Below, in pieces: positions 15,641 to 24,579 of a stretch of DNA of 47,454 bases. The translations under genes and the position numbers were made by a program. The stretch comes from Rhodospirillales bacterium (GTDB lineage Bacteria; Pseudomonadota; Alphaproteobacteria; Rhodospirillales; 2-12-FULL-67-15): contig VGZQ01000013.1 of the NCBI GenBank assembly GCA_016872535.1, positions 1-47,454 of the forward strand, written 5' to 3'. Each line of letters starts with the position of its first letter. Positions within the stretch are counted from its first letter, which is position 1. The notes beneath the pieces are model-generated. The model was not told the DNA's origin. It saw only the letters and a program-made list of their open reading frames with translations, and ran no database searches.

Positions 15641-16963
15641 ATGACGCCGCGCGCTTCTATATCCGCCTTTGCCGCCATTCTGTTGATGCCCAGTTTCGGC
15701 TTGGCCGCCGATCCCGCGACCCTGGATTGGTCCAAGGTTCCGGTCAAGACGGTCAAGCTCTTCTATCCCGGCCAGGGCGGCTACGATTGGTTGCTTTCGC
15801 CCGAGCACAAGAAAGGCGACAACGCCGTCAAACAAGGCAAGGCCTGCGCCCTCTCCTGCCACGAGGACGACGAAGCGGCCATGGGCAACAAGCTGGTCAA
15901 GGGCGGGCCGCTGGAACCCGAGCCGATCGCCGGCAAGAACGGCGTCCTCGACCTCGCCGTCCAGGCCGCCCATGACGCGGACCACCTCTATTTCCGCTTC
16001 CAATGGAAGACCAACATGGCGCGCGAAGGCCGGATGCACGATTACATCCGCTTCGACGGCAAGGAATGGAAATTCTGGGGCGGCGATCGCGACAAGGACA
16101 CGGTGCGCGCCGGCAAGGAGCCGCCGCTGTTCGAGGACCGCTTCTCGATCATGCTCGACGACGGCAAGGTGCCGCTGTTCGCCCGTCAGGGCTGCTGGCT
16201 CACCTGCCACAACGGCATGGACACCATGCCGGGCGAAGCGAAGAAGGAAGACGTCGAGAAGCACCCCTATCTCGGCAAGGGCGGCCTCAACCGGGACGAG
16301 GTGCTCAAGTTCCTGCCCGCCTCGCGCACCGACGGCAAGAGCTGGGACAAGACCAAGACCAAGGAGGAGATCGCCAAGATCAAGGCGGACGGCGGCTTCC
16401 TCGACCTGATGCAATGGCGCGCGCACCGCAGCAACATCGCCGGCATGGCCGACGACGGCTACGTGCTCGACTACCGCCTCGGCGACGCCGGTACCGGCCC
16501 CTTCACCTGGAACGTCGACCGCAAGACCATGACGCCCAAGTTCATGTTCGATCCGGCCAAGGTCGGGACCAAGGCGCTAAGGCCCGAGGACATCGGCAAT
16601 CCGGCCAAACCGGCGGCACTGCTGCGCGAGGCCAACACCGCGCCCTACGACGCGAACGCCGGCTGGAAGGAAGGCGACATCCTGCCCGGGCGCTTGATCA
16701 GCCGCGCCGACGCCAAGGGCTCGGCCGCCGACAATGACGCGACCAAGGGCACCTGGAAGGACAGCACGTACACCCTGGTCTGGCGGCGCAAGCTGAACAC
16801 CGGCAACACGGCCGACGACAAGATCCTCAAGGTCGGCGGCACTTATACGGTCAGCTTCGCCATCCACGACGACAACGTCGGCGCCCGGTTCCACCACGTC
16901 TCGTTCCCGTTCTCGCTCGGGATCGGCGTCAAGGGAGACATCCAGGCCGCGAAGCTGAACTGA
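15641..16963 (+). CDS. Ethylbenzene-dehydrogenase-related heme protein with two CX3CH motifs
   Basis: An exported 440-residue protein with a signal peptide ending GLAAD (residue about 23). The core resembles the heme-binding gamma subunit domain of ethylbenzene/DMSO dehydrogenases (VLDLAVQAAHDADHLYFRFQW, FEDRFSIMLDDGKVP, and a C-terminal YTVSFAIHDDNVGARFHHVSFPFSLGI read in parts). Two unusual heme-attachment motifs with three residues between the cysteines occur at CALSCH (69-74) and CWLTCH (185-190). A strong AGGAGGAAG precedes the ATG. No molybdoenzyme alpha subunit is adjacent, so it probably acts as a stand-alone electron-transfer protein. It is monocistronic: a terminator follows at once. 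Confidence 0.85.
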   Translation: MTPRASISAFAAILLMPSFGLAADPATLDWSKVPVKTVKLFYPGQGGYDWLLSPEHKKGDNAVKQGKACALSCHEDDEAAMGNKLVKGGPLEPEPIAGKNGVLDLAVQAAHDADHLYFRFQWKTNMAREGRMHDYIRFDGKEWKFWGGDRDKDTVRAGKEPPLFEDRFSIMLDDGKVPLFARQGCWLTCHNGMDTMPGEAKKEDVEKHPYLGKGGLNRDEVLKFLPASRTDGKSWDKTKTKEEIAKIKADGGFLDLMQWRAHRSNIAGMADDGYVLDYRLGDAGTGPFTWNVDRKTMTPKFMFDPAKVGTKALRPEDIGNPAKPAALLREANTAPYDANAGWKEGDILPGRLISRADAKGSAADNDATKGTWKDSTYTLVWRRKLNTGNTADDKILKVGGTYTVSFAIHDDNVGARFHHVSFPFSLGIGVKGDIQAAKLN

Positions 16964-16982
16964 ACCGGCTCTCTACGCGAAG

Positions 16983-17016
16983 ACCCTCTCCCGCCCGCGC
17001 GGGAGAGGGTTTTTTT
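16983..17016 (+). terminator. Intrinsic terminator
   Basis: A 12-bp perfect stem (ACCCTCTCCCGC / GCGGGAGAGGGT) with a 4-base loop is followed by seven T, 20 bases after the heme-protein stop. The T run overlaps the stop codon of the convergent methyltransferase gene. The stem core resembles the one in the modA-modB gap at 18803-18828. Confidence 0.9.
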
Positions 17017-17935
17017 ATGGCGGCCACAGCCACGTCAATTCGTGCTTGTTGTGGTGCAGGTGGAGCAAGCGCCCGCCGGGCAGCGCGGCGAAGCGGGCTT
17101 GCGCGGCGAAATCGGTCGCGCCCTGAAACTTGACGGTGCAGACCATGTTGCGCGCCAGGCCCGAGGCAAGCCATTTTTCGACCAGTCGAAAGAGCCGGTC
17201 GGGATAGCAGACCACGTCCGAGAAGAGCCAAGCGACCGGCCCGATAGCGGCGGGATCGAGCGCGAAGGCGCTATCGCGGCGAACCTCGACATTGGCGAGC
17301 TTCGCCACCCGCGGCGCGAGCGGCGCCTTGTCGACGGCGACGACGCGGGCGCCAAGACCGGCGAGCGCCCAGGTCCAGCCGCCGGGCGAGGCGCCAAGAT
17401 CGAGACACGTGTCCCCCGGCCCCGGCCGGCGCCCCAAGAGCGTCAGCGCCTCCCACAGCTTCAGGTACGCGCGGTTGGGCGGGCCTTCCTTGTCCTCGAC
17501 GAAGCCGACCTCGCCGTTGGGGAAAGGACTCGCGCACCTCGACGCGGCCAGAATCTCGCCCGGCGCGAGCAGCGTCCACGAGCCGAGCGGCGCGGCGGGC
17601 GCCGACGACGGGAAGCGGAGCGGCTTCGCCGACACGTGCGGCAACCGTTCCTGGATCAGGGCGGCGCGGCGGTGAAGCCGAAACGCGTACAGCGCCCAAT
17701 TGCGCTGGACCGCCCGCAGCCGCTTGGCGCCGTCGGCGATGGAAACGACCGCGAGCCGTATCGGATCGTACCAGACATTGGCGCACCACGCCGCCGGTCG
17801 CGGCGGTCCCGGCGCGAGATACAGCCGCCCGAATGCCTCGGCATCGCCGCCCAATTCGTGGGCCAACTCCCGCTCGAAGCCGGGAGCCGCGAGGTAGGCG
17901 GTCTGCTCGCCGGAATGCAACCCGGTCGGTTCCAT
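17015..17935 (-). CDS. RlmM-like SAM-dependent rRNA methyltransferase
   Basis: The protein is similar to RlmM, which 2'-O-methylates C2498 of 23S rRNA. An N-terminal THUMP-like region is followed by a Rossmann methyltransferase domain with the SAM motif CLDLGASPGGWTWAL. The 2'-O-MTase tetrad K-D-K-E is visible as YLKLWEA, LFSDVVCYP, CTVKFQG and KHELTWLW. The start at 17935 (MEPTGLHSGEQ) gives 306 residues; the open frame continues to 18190 but would overlap modA. The first residues (TAYLAAPGFERELAHEL) fit the family N-terminus. It is divergent from modA. Confidence 0.88.
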   Translation of the reverse strand: MEPTGLHSGEQTAYLAAPGFERELAHELGGDAEAFGRLYLAPGPPRPAAWCANVWYDPIRLAVVSIADGAKRLRAVQRNWALYAFRLHRRAALIQERLPHVSAKPLRFPSSAPAAPLGSWTLLAPGEILAASRCASPFPNGEVGFVEDKEGPPNRAYLKLWEALTLLGRRPGPGDTCLDLGASPGGWTWALAGLGARVVAVDKAPLAPRVAKLANVEVRRDSAFALDPAAIGPVAWLFSDVVCYPDRLFRLVEKWLASGLARNMVCTVKFQGATDFAAQARFAALPGGRLLHLHHNKHELTWLWPP

Positions 17936-18005
17936 CGAATCCAATGCTGCCTTAGGGTATGGTGCTCGATCCTTGCCGCGAACCCAATAGCACGATTTTC
18001 CGGCC

Positions 18006-18758
18006 ATGCCGAAGCGCGTCTTGATCCTGTTCGCAACCTGGTTGACCTTGGGGCCGAGCATGCCCGTTTCGGCCGGAGAGGTCCGGGTGGCCGTCGCGGC
18101 CAATTTCGCTTCGCCCATGAAGGCGATCGCAGCCGCTTTTACGCGCGCCACCGGCCACACCGCGGCGCTCGTTCCCGGCGCCACCGGCAAGCTCTATGCC
18201 CAGATCAGGAACGGCGCTCCGTTCGATCTTCTGCTCGCCGCCGACGCGGAAACGCCCGCGCGGCTGGAGCGCGAAGGTCGTGCGCTTGCCGGCGGCCGTT
18301 TCACCTACGCCGTCGGCCGGCTCGTCTTGTGGTCGGCGAAAGAGGGTTACGTCGATCCCGAGGGCGCGATTCTGCGAACGGGAACGTTTGCCCGCCTGGC
18401 CATCGCCGCGCCGAAGCTTGCGCCCTACGGCGCCGCCGCGATCGAGGTGTTGGCGAAGCTCGACCTCGAGTCCGATCTCCGGCCCAAGTTCGTCCAGGGC
18501 GAAAACATCGCGCAGACCCATCAATTTGTCGCCACCGGCAACGCCGAACTCGGCTTTGTCGCCTTGTCGCAGGTGATCCGGGACGGCAGGATCCTCTCCG
18601 GTTCGGCCTGGATCGTGCCCCGGGACATGCACGCGCCCATCCGCCAGGACGCGATTATCCTGGCGCGGGCGAAAGACAACCCGGCGGCGCGGGCATTCGC
18701 CGACTTTCTCAAGGCCGAGACGGCGCGCGCCATCGTCCGCGCGCATGGGTATGAATAA
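18006..18758 (+). CDS. modA: Molybdate ABC transporter, periplasmic binding protein
   Basis: This protein binds molybdate or tungstate for the ModBC importer. The 250-residue precursor has a signal peptide ending PVSAGE (about residue 25). Family motifs are VAVAANFASPMKAIAAAF, VPGATGKLYAQI, APFDLLLAAD, and ENIAQTHQFVATGNAELGF read in parts. It is followed by modB after a 118-bp gap holding a palindromic repeat, and by modC. Molybdenum would supply molybdoenzymes encoded elsewhere. No Mo-cofactor riboswitch is apparent upstream, where only 70 bp separate it from the divergent gene. Confidence 0.96.
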   Translation: MPKRVLILFATWLTLGPSMPVSAGEVRVAVAANFASPMKAIAAAFTRATGHTAALVPGATGKLYAQIRNGAPFDLLLAADAETPARLEREGRALAGGRFTYAVGRLVLWSAKEGYVDPEGAILRTGTFARLAIAAPKLAPYGAAAIEVLAKLDLESDLRPKFVQGENIAQTHQFVATGNAELGFVALSQVIRDGRILSGSAWIVPRDMHAPIRQDAIILARAKDNPAARAFADFLKAETARAIVRAHGYE

Positions 18759-18761
18759 CCT

Positions 18762-18855
18762 CCCTCACCCTCCCGCCTTCGGCGGAGCTTCGGCGGGCCC
18801 CTCCCTCTCCCGCAAGCGCGGGAGAGGGTGCCGAGCGAAGCGAGGCGGGTGAGGG
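18762..18855. repeat. Intergenic palindromic repeat between modA and modB
   Basis: Nested inverted repeats fill the gap. The outer arms are CCCTCACCC (18762-18770) and GGGTGAGGG (18847-18855); the inner perfect 11-bp stem is CCCTCTCCCGC (18803-18813) and GCGGGAGAGGG (18818-18828). A third CCCGCC/GGCGGG pair lies between. This is the build of a dispersed REP-like element; a related inner stem forms the terminator at 16983. It may tune modB expression or protect modA mRNA. Confidence 0.75.
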
Positions 18856-18876
18856 CGAAAGGGAGCGGACCCAATC

Positions 18877-19599
18877 ATGGCCGAAGAAGCGCTGGTCGCC
18901 ATCGGGCTGACCCTCAAGCTGGCGCTGGTCACCACGGCGATCCTGCTGGTGGCGGGCACGCCGCTCGCCTGGTGGCTCGCCCATACCCGTTCGCGGCTCA
19001 AAAGCGCGGTCGGCGCCCTGGTGGCAATGCCGATCGTGCTGCCGCCGACGGTGCTCGGGTTCTACCTGCTGGTGGCGATGGGGCCCGAGGGGCCGGTCGG
19101 GCGGCTGACGAGCGCGCTCGGGCTCGGGCTGTTGCCGTTCACGTTCGCCGGGCTGGTGGTCGCCTCGGTGTTCTATTCGCTGCCGTTCGTGGTGCAGCCG
19201 ATCCAAAACGCGTTCGAGGCCATCGGCGACCGCCCGCGCGAGGTCGCCGCGACGTTGCGCGCCTCGCCGCTCGACACGTTTTTATCGGTCGTGTTGCCGC
19301 TCGCCCGGCCCGGGTATCTCACCGCCACCGTCATGGGCTTTGCCCACACCGTCGGCGAATTCGGCGTGGTGCTGATGATCGGCGGCAACATCCCCGGCGA
19401 GACCCGGGTGGTGTCGGTGCAGATCTTCGACCACGTCGAGGCGCTCGAATACGGCCAGGCGCATTGGCTGTCGGCGGCGATGGTCGGATTCTGCTTTTTT
19501 GCCCTCCTTGCGCTTTACGTCCTCAACCCGACGGGGGCGCGGCGGCGAATCCCGCTGCGCGTATTCGAGGGCGCCCCTGACGGGGCGCGGCGCCGATGA
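18877..19599 (+). CDS. modB: Molybdate ABC transporter, permease
   Basis: An inner-membrane permease of 240 residues with about five to six transmembrane segments. The EAA loop that docks the ATPase reads [23 protein letters not shown]. Other ModB blocks are [13 protein letters not shown]-like ([19 protein letters not shown]) and [20 protein letters not shown]. Start ATG 18877 has GGGAG 11 bases upstream, just after the palindromic repeat. The 3' end overlaps modC by 4 bases. Confidence 0.95.
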   Translation: MAEEALVAIGLTLKLALVTTAILLVAGTPLAWWLAHTRSRLKSAVGALVAMPIVLPPTVLGFYLLVAMGPEGPVGRLTSALGLGLLPFTFAGLVVASVFYSLPFVVQPIQNAFEAIGDRPREVAATLRASPLDTFLSVVLPLARPGYLTATVMGFAHTVGEFGVVLMIGGNIPGETRVVSVQIFDHVEALEYGQAHWLSAAMVGFCFFALLALYVLNPTGARRRIPLRVFEGAPDGARRR

Positions 19600-20669
19600 G
19601 CGGGATCGAAGCGCACCTCGTTCTCGCCCGTCCGGATTTTTCCCTGGACGTCGATCTGGCATTGCCGGGGCGCGGGGTCTCGGCCTTGTTCGGCCCGTCC
19701 GGCGCCGGCAAGACGTCGGTCCTGCGCGCGATCGCCGGGCTGGAACGCGCGGCGGGCTTTGTCCGCATCAACGGCGCGACTTGGCAGGACGACTCGCGGA
19801 ATGAATTCGTGCCGACCCACAAGCGTCCGCTCGGCTACGTCTTCCAGGAAGCGAGTCTTTTTCCCCACCTCGATGTCCGGCGCAACCTCGAATACGGCAT
19901 GAACCGAGTCCCGGCGGCTGGGCGGCGGGTCTCTTTGCAGGCGGCCATCGATTTGCTCGGCATCGGCGCCTTGATGGACCGCGATCCGGCAACGCTGTCG
20001 GGCGGCGAACGCCAGCGGGTCGCCATCGCCCGCGCGCTCGCCACCAGCCCGAGCCTGCTGCTGCTCGACGAGCCGCTCGCGGCTCTCGACGCCGCGCGCA
20101 AGTCGGAGGTGTTGCCCTACCTGGAGCGGCTCCACGACCAATGGGACATCCCGGTCCTCTACGTCAGTCATGCCCTCGATGAAGTGGCACGCATCGCCGA
20201 TCACTTGGTGCTGATGGACAAAGGGCGCGTCGCGGCGAGCGGACCGATCGATGCCCTGCTCGCGAGGTCCGACCTTCGCCTGATCGAAGGCGACGGCGCG
20301 GCGGCGTGGATCGAGGGCACCGTCGCCGATTACGACGCCGCCTATCACCTGCTCGCCATCGACTGTCCGGGCGGGCGCTTCCTGCTGCCCGGTTCGTCCC
20401 GTTCCGCCGGAACGCGGGTGCGCCTCAAGGTTCAGGCCCGCGACGTGAGCCTCGCGCTCGAAAAGCCGACCGGAAGCAGCATCATCAACATTCTGCCCGT
20501 CCGCGTGATCGACATGCGCGACGAGGCGCGGGGACAAGTGGTGGTCGCGCTCGCCCTAGGTTCGAGCCGAATCTTCGCCCGCGTCACCCGCAAGTCCGCC
20601 GACGCCCTCGATCTGCGGCCGGGACGGGAAGTGTACGCGCAGATCAAGGGCATCGCCGTCGTCGATTAA
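19596..20669 (+). CDS. modC: Molybdate ABC transporter, ATP-binding protein
   Basis: A 357-residue ATPase of the importer. Walker A is GPSGAGKTS, the Q-loop is in [12 protein letters not shown], the signature is LSGGERQRV, Walker B is [12 protein letters not shown], and the switch His is in YVSHALDE. The C-terminal 80 residues (from about 285: [20 protein letters not shown]) form a mop/TOBE molybdate-binding domain, as usual in ModC, which allows feedback inhibition. The start overlaps modB by 4 bases (ATGA). Confidence 0.96.
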   Translation: MSGIEAHLVLARPDFSLDVDLALPGRGVSALFGPSGAGKTSVLRAIAGLERAAGFVRINGATWQDDSRNEFVPTHKRPLGYVFQEASLFPHLDVRRNLEYGMNRVPAAGRRVSLQAAIDLLGIGALMDRDPATLSGGERQRVAIARALATSPSLLLLDEPLAALDAARKSEVLPYLERLHDQWDIPVLYVSHALDEVARIADHLVLMDKGRVAASGPIDALLARSDLRLIEGDGAAAWIEGTVADYDAAYHLLAIDCPGGRFLLPGSSRSAGTRVRLKVQARDVSLALEKPTGSSIINILPVRVIDMRDEARGQVVVALALGSSRIFARVTRKSADALDLRPGREVYAQIKGIAVVD

Positions 20670-20681
20670 TCACGCCCCATC

Positions 20682-20710
20682 TTGGACGCGCGCGCCGATC
20701 TTGCTAGGAT
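20682..20710 (+). promoter_or_regulatory. Sigma-70-like promoter, first cNMP-binding gene
   Basis: TTGGAC (20682-20687), exactly 17 bases, TAGGAT (20705-20710). Transcription would begin about 20 bases before ATG 20736, leaving a very short leader without a Shine-Dalgarno sequence. The same sequence recurs before the paralogue at 21220-21248. Confidence 0.6.
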
Positions 20711-20735
20711 CATGCGTCCTTATTCCGCAGCGACC

Positions 20736-21146
20736 ATGCCCGAAACGACCGCTCCCGAAAATTTCAAGACCCGCGTCTTCGGCAAGGGCGCGACCCTGGT
20801 CAAGGAAGGCGAGAAAGGCAACGACGTCTTTCTCATCGTCAAGGGCAAGGTCGAGGTGCGCAAAAGCCGGCACGCCGACTTTCCCTACGTTTTCGGCGTC
20901 AAGGGCCCGGGCGAGATCATCGGCGAGATGGCGGCGTTCGACGATTATCCGCACATTGCCACCGCCGTTGCCCTGACCGAAACCGTTGTCACCGTCATGT
21001 CGCGCGTCGAGTTCGAGCGTCGGCTCAACGCGATGGATCCGATCATGCGCGGCGCCATTCTCGCCGTGGTGCGACGCGCGCGCGAAATGGCCCATATGCT
21101 TTCCGCCAATTTGGAGCCTATTCGCCTCGGACCCAAACGCCGGTAG
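20736..21146 (+). CDS. Stand-alone cyclic-nucleotide-binding domain protein, copy 1
   Basis: A single CAP/PKA-type cNMP-binding domain: LVKEGEKGNDVFLIVKGKVEV, then the phosphate-cassette region GEIIGEMAAFDDYPHIATAVAL, then a terminal helix. There is no DNA-binding or catalytic domain, so it may be a cAMP/cGMP sensor or a structural relative. The cassette lacks the classic Arg in RxA (it reads YPHIATA), so ligand binding is doubtful. I took the start at 20736 (MPETTAPENFK) because it aligns with the paralogue 126 bp downstream; ATG 20712 and TTG 20682 are alternatives but overlap the promoter. About 64% identical to copy 2 without gaps. Confidence 0.82.
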   Translation: MPETTAPENFKTRVFGKGATLVKEGEKGNDVFLIVKGKVEVRKSRHADFPYVFGVKGPGEIIGEMAAFDDYPHIATAVALTETVVTVMSRVEFERRLNAMDPIMRGAILAVVRRAREMAHMLSANLEPIRLGPKRR

Positions 21147-21219
21147 GCGCGGCTGACGCGGGTTGAGTGGACGCTGCTGGGCGGAAAATCCGGAACCAAG
21201 TTAAGGGGATGGCCATATC

Positions 21220-21248
21220 TTGGACGCGCGTCCGAGGCTTGGTAGGAT
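21220..21248 (+). promoter_or_regulatory. Sigma-70-like promoter, second cNMP-binding gene
   Basis: TTGGAC (21220-21225), 17 bases, TAGGAT (21243-21248), 24 bases before ATG 21273. The promoter was duplicated together with the gene: both copies share CTTGGACGCGCG and the TAGGAT box. Confidence 0.6.
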
Positions 21249-21272
21249 AACAACCTCAATCCCATAACAAAC

Positions 21273-21680
21273 ATGTCCGATACGACCACTCCAGAAAGTT
21301 TCAAGACCCGGGTTTTCAACAAAGGTGAAACTCTGGTCAGGGAAGGCGAGAACGGCGACGACGTCTTCCTGATCGTCAAGGGCAAGGTCGAGGTGCGCAA
21401 GGCCCTGCGCAACGACCGCCACCTGTCCCTCGGCTTCAAGGAGAAGGGCGAGATCATCGGCGAATTTTCCGCCTTCGACGACCAGCCGCACGTCGCCACC
21501 GTCGTCGCCTTGGACGAAACCGTCGTCACCGTCATGACCCGCGCGGAATTCCAGCGCCGGGTCGCCACCGTCGACCCGATCGTGCGCAATGCCGTATTTT
21601 CCGTGGTGCGACGGGCGCGCGATCTGATCGGCCAATTGGTCGAAAAGGCCGAACCGATCCGCCTCGGACCCAAACGGTGA
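21273..21680 (+). CDS. Stand-alone cyclic-nucleotide-binding domain protein, copy 2
   Basis: A tandem paralogue of the preceding gene, 135 residues. LVREGENGDDVFLIVKGKVEV, GEIIGEFSAFDDQPHVATVV and the ending EPIRLGPKR align without gaps. Differences cluster at residues 44-60, the beta hairpin between strands, and in the last helix, which suggests separate partners. As in copy 1 the phosphate-binding cassette lacks its usual Arg (QPHVATV). No Shine-Dalgarno is visible. It is convergent with glmE, with 9 bp between stops. Confidence 0.83.
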   Translation: MSDTTTPESFKTRVFNKGETLVREGENGDDVFLIVKGKVEVRKALRNDRHLSLGFKEKGEIIGEFSAFDDQPHVATVVALDETVVTVMTRAEFQRRVATVDPIVRNAVFSVVRRARDLIGQLVEKAEPIRLGPKR

Positions 21681-21689
21681 AAGCGGGTT

Positions 21690-23183
21690 CTACGCCAAAA
21701 CCGCCGGGGCGAGGTTGACGAGCGGTTCGCTCAACTCATAAACGCTGCGCACCGCCAACTCGTCGCCGTAGGGAATGTTCTCTTTCTCCGCGCGCTTGCG
21801 CAAACACTCCTCATGAAAGTCGAGTACGTCCTTGGGGAACGGCATCAGGCCGGGCGACAGAATGCGGAAGTAGCCCTCGGCGTCGCGCGCCGGCATCACC
21901 CGGCTCTTGATCCAACGGTTGGGCGACCAGGGAATGTCGAGCACGCCCGCTTCGGCCGCGCGCACGGTGCCCTGGGCGACGTCGCCCTCGCCCATCTCCA
22001 GGACCTTGTCCATCACCGCGGTCACCTCGCGCCGGATCAGGTCGCACTCGCGCCGGAATTCCGGCATCGAGTCGAGACGGAGGCCGCGCGCGAGATAGAG
22101 CGCCATGCGCGTGATGCGCAGGCCCTCGGCGTTGGCGGCCGGGGTCGGCAGGCCGAACGCCTCGTGGGTCGATTTGGTGGTGACCGAGTTGGCGCCGGCG
22201 ACGCCCGCGAGCGTGCCGCCGTAGGCGAGCAGCGCCGCCGCCTGGGTTTCGTCGTAGGGCCACGCCCCCATCCAGTGGAGCGACGTGATCGGGGTGAAGA
22301 CGTCGTCGAAGCCGAAGCGCCTCAGGTATTCCTGGACCAGCACCCGGGCCATGCGGATGCCGGCCGCGTCCTGGACGAGATGGAGGGTCTGGGCGAGTTC
22401 GAGGCCGTAGTCGCGCACGCCCTGATGCGCGGCGAGCAGCGCGTCGATAATGCCGGTGACGATCGCGATCGACGGCGGAATGTTGGTGCCGGTCAGGAAT
22501 CCCGGCTGGCGGCGGTGCAGCAGGACGCCCTTCTCGGCGTAGAGCGCGACCAGGCGGTCGAGATACTGGTAATTGCGGATGCCTTCTTCCAGCGACGTTT
22601 CCTTGGTGTAGGAAACGGTGTAGGCGACCCCCGAGCCGAGGTAGCCGGTGTAGCCGGCGGCGTAGCCGACCTCGCCGGTGAACCTGGGAAACGACGTTCC
22701 CGACAGCACGATCGCCGGCCGGCCGATCGCCTCGATCAGCTTGCGCGTTTCGCGCGGGCCGTAGTTGACCATGGGAAAGCCGTTGAGCATGGAGCGGCCG
22801 GCCTTGCGGCTTTCCTCGACCCCGTCGGCGGCCTTGGCCCATTGCTCGTTGCGGGTGTAGCTGTCGGTGGTGGTCGGCACGATGTCGGCAAGCCCAGTGT
22901 TTTCCAGCTCGCGCATCAGTTCGATCTGCAATTCCAGGGTGCCGAAACCGCCGCGCGGCTGGGTCAGGCAGCGGCCTTCGGCCTCGGCCTTCTTCATCAC
23001 CGCGGGCAGGCGCTTCTTTTCCGGCATCGCCAAGTGATAGGCGGCGGCCTCGTCGAGGTCGATTTCGGCGCCGGTCGGCCAACGGGCGAGATTTTCCCTG
23101 CGCAGGCGATGAAACTCGTCGAGCGGGATTTGCGCCGCCGAGAACGGCAACCGCGCGTCAATTCTTGCGTCGAGCTTGTTCAT
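21690..23183 (-). CDS. glmE: Glutamate mutase (methylaspartate mutase) epsilon subunit
   Basis: The catalytic TIM-barrel subunit of adenosylcobalamin-dependent glutamate mutase, which interconverts L-glutamate and (2S,3S)-3-methylaspartate. Family blocks are WPTGAEIDLDEAAAYH, LTQPRGGFGTLELQIELM, IVPTTTDSYTRNEQW, SMLNGFPMVNYGPRETRKL, and GANSVTTKSTHEAFGLPT read in parts. It has about 497 residues, the usual size. The start at 23183 (MNKLDARID) has a better spaced GGGA than ATG 23189. It overlaps glmL by about 26 bases and is the last gene of the operon. Confidence 0.94.
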   Translation of the reverse strand: MNKLDARIDARLPFSAAQIPLDEFHRLRRENLARWPTGAEIDLDEAAAYHLAMPEKKRLPAVMKKAEAEGRCLTQPRGGFGTLELQIELMRELENTGLADIVPTTTDSYTRNEQWAKAADGVEESRKAGRSMLNGFPMVNYGPRETRKLIEAIGRPAIVLSGTSFPRFTGEVGYAAGYTGYLGSGVAYTVSYTKETSLEEGIRNYQYLDRLVALYAEKGVLLHRRQPGFLTGTNIPPSIAIVTGIIDALLAAHQGVRDYGLELAQTLHLVQDAAGIRMARVLVQEYLRRFGFDDVFTPITSLHWMGAWPYDETQAAALLAYGGTLAGVAGANSVTTKSTHEAFGLPTPAANAEGLRITRMALYLARGLRLDSMPEFRRECDLIRREVTAVMDKVLEMGEGDVAQGTVRAAEAGVLDIPWSPNRWIKSRVMPARDAEGYFRILSPGLMPFPKDVLDFHEECLRKRAEKENIPYGDELAVRSVYELSEPLVNLAPAVLA

Positions 23184-24579
23184 GATCATCGATCCCGACC
23201 GGCTTGAGCGAACCGAGCGCCAGCGCCAACGCGGCTTCCGGCTCGACCCCCGCGAGCAGGCCCGCAGCATAAAGCATGTAATCGTGATCGACCAGCAGCC
23301 GGGGCGTCGTGGGCCGCAACGACATGGGCCGGGCGGGGTCGGCGCGCGCGGCTTCCAGCACGCTTGCCGGCGTCGCGCCGTGGGCGAGCGGCCCGCCGGT
23401 GCCGATCACGGTCTTGACGGCGGAGAGGTCCTTGCCGGTCTGAACCACCACCGGCCCCTGCACGGTCTGCATGATCCGGGTCAAGCCGGCGTGGCGTTCG
23501 ACCGCGATGCGCACCGCCGCCCAGGCGAGCGCCTCGTCGAACGCGGTTTCCTCGGGCGTCGCCGGCAGCCGCTCCACGTCGGCGGAGAACGCCTTGAGCA
23601 GCCGGTCGACGGTCGCGGCGCCGAGTCCCGAACGCCGTGCGACGGCGTCCGGCCCGATCGCCTCGACGATGGCGGCGGCATTGTGGCGCATGCCGAGATC
23701 GCCCTCGACCGTGCGCTTGACGCGCGGCTCGGGCAGGCCGTGCGTCACCACCCCTTCGCGCGAGGGCGCGCCATCGGCGACCGAATGGACGTCGGTGGTG
23801 GCGCCGCCGATATCGACCACCAGCAGTTCGCCGAGGCCGGTCTTATCGCCTGCGCCATCGGCGAGCAGGCGGGCTCCTTCCATCACCGCCGCCGGGGTCG
23901 GCATCAGCACCGCGTCGAAGCGCGAGGCGGCGCGGTCGATGCCCTTGGCGTGCACGATCCGGTCGATGAACACCTGCCGGATGGCGGCGCGCGCCGGGTC
24001 GATATTGAGTTCGCCGAAATTCGGCATGACATTGTCGGCGAGGCGCACGGTTTTGCCGGCGGCGGCGAGCAATCCCGCCAGTTCCTCGCCCACGTCGCGG
24101 TTGCCGGCGAGCACGATCGGGCACGCCAGATCGAGCGCCGCGAGGCGAGCGCCATTGTGGCGGATGACGTCGGCGTTGCCGCCGTCGGTGCCGCCAGCGA
24201 GCAGAACGATGTCGGGCGCGAGGCCGAGGATGCGCGCTTCGTCGGCGGGCGTCAGGCGATACGCGAACGTGCCGACCAGCTTGGCGCCGGCGCCGAGCGC
24301 CGCCTGGCGCGCGGCCTCCGCCGTCAGTTCCCGGACCAGGCCGATGGTCACCATCTTGAGTCCGCCCGCCGCCGACGACGACGCGAGGCGATGCCTGAAC
24401 GCGGGCAGGCGGCCGAGATGACGTTCGAGATCGGCGAGTGCCAGGTCCATGCCGACCGTGACATCGGTGGCCACGGTCGAGGGGCCCTGCCCGGTCGCCA
24501 GCAGCCGGGGCCGCTCCAGATCGACCGCGCGCAGCTTGGTGTAGGTCGAGCCGAAGTCGATCAGCAGCGCCGCGGTCAT
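23158..24579 (-). CDS. glmL: Glutamate mutase-associated ATPase (GlmL/MutL family)
   Basis: A MutL-family ASKHA-fold ATPase, encoded between the glutamate mutase subunits in many genomes and thought to reactivate the B12 enzyme. Nucleotide-binding signatures are LLIDFGSTYTKLRAV at the N-terminus, VVDIGGATTDVHSV (near residue 245) and VIGTGGPLAHG near the C-terminus. The 473-residue length is typical. The start at 24579 overlaps the glmS stop (ATGA), and the 3' end overlaps glmE, so all three are translationally linked. Confidence 0.93.
   Translation of the reverse strand: MTAALLIDFGSTYTKLRAVDLERPRLLATGQGPSTVATDVTVGMDLALADLERHLGRLPAFRHRLASSSAAGGLKMVTIGLVRELTAEAARQAALGAGAKLVGTFAYRLTPADEARILGLAPDIVLLAGGTDGGNADVIRHNGARLAALDLACPIVLAGNRDVGEELAGLLAAAGKTVRLADNVMPNFGELNIDPARAAIRQVFIDRIVHAKGIDRAASRFDAVLMPTPAAVMEGARLLADGAGDKTGLGELLVVDIGGATTDVHSVADGAPSREGVVTHGLPEPRVKRTVEGDLGMRHNAAAIVEAIGPDAVARRSGLGAATVDRLLKAFSADVERLPATPEETAFDEALAWAAVRIAVERHAGLTRIMQTVQGPVVVQTGKDLSAVKTVIGTGGPLAHGATPASVLEAARADPARPMSLRPTTPRLLVDHDYMLYAAGLLAGVEPEAALALALGSLKPVGIDDHEQARRKN

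Noticed and set aside
17936-18005. Possible molybdenum-cofactor riboswitch before modA
   Set aside because: Only 70 bases separate the divergent starts, too short for the known aptamer, and no matching stems are seen.
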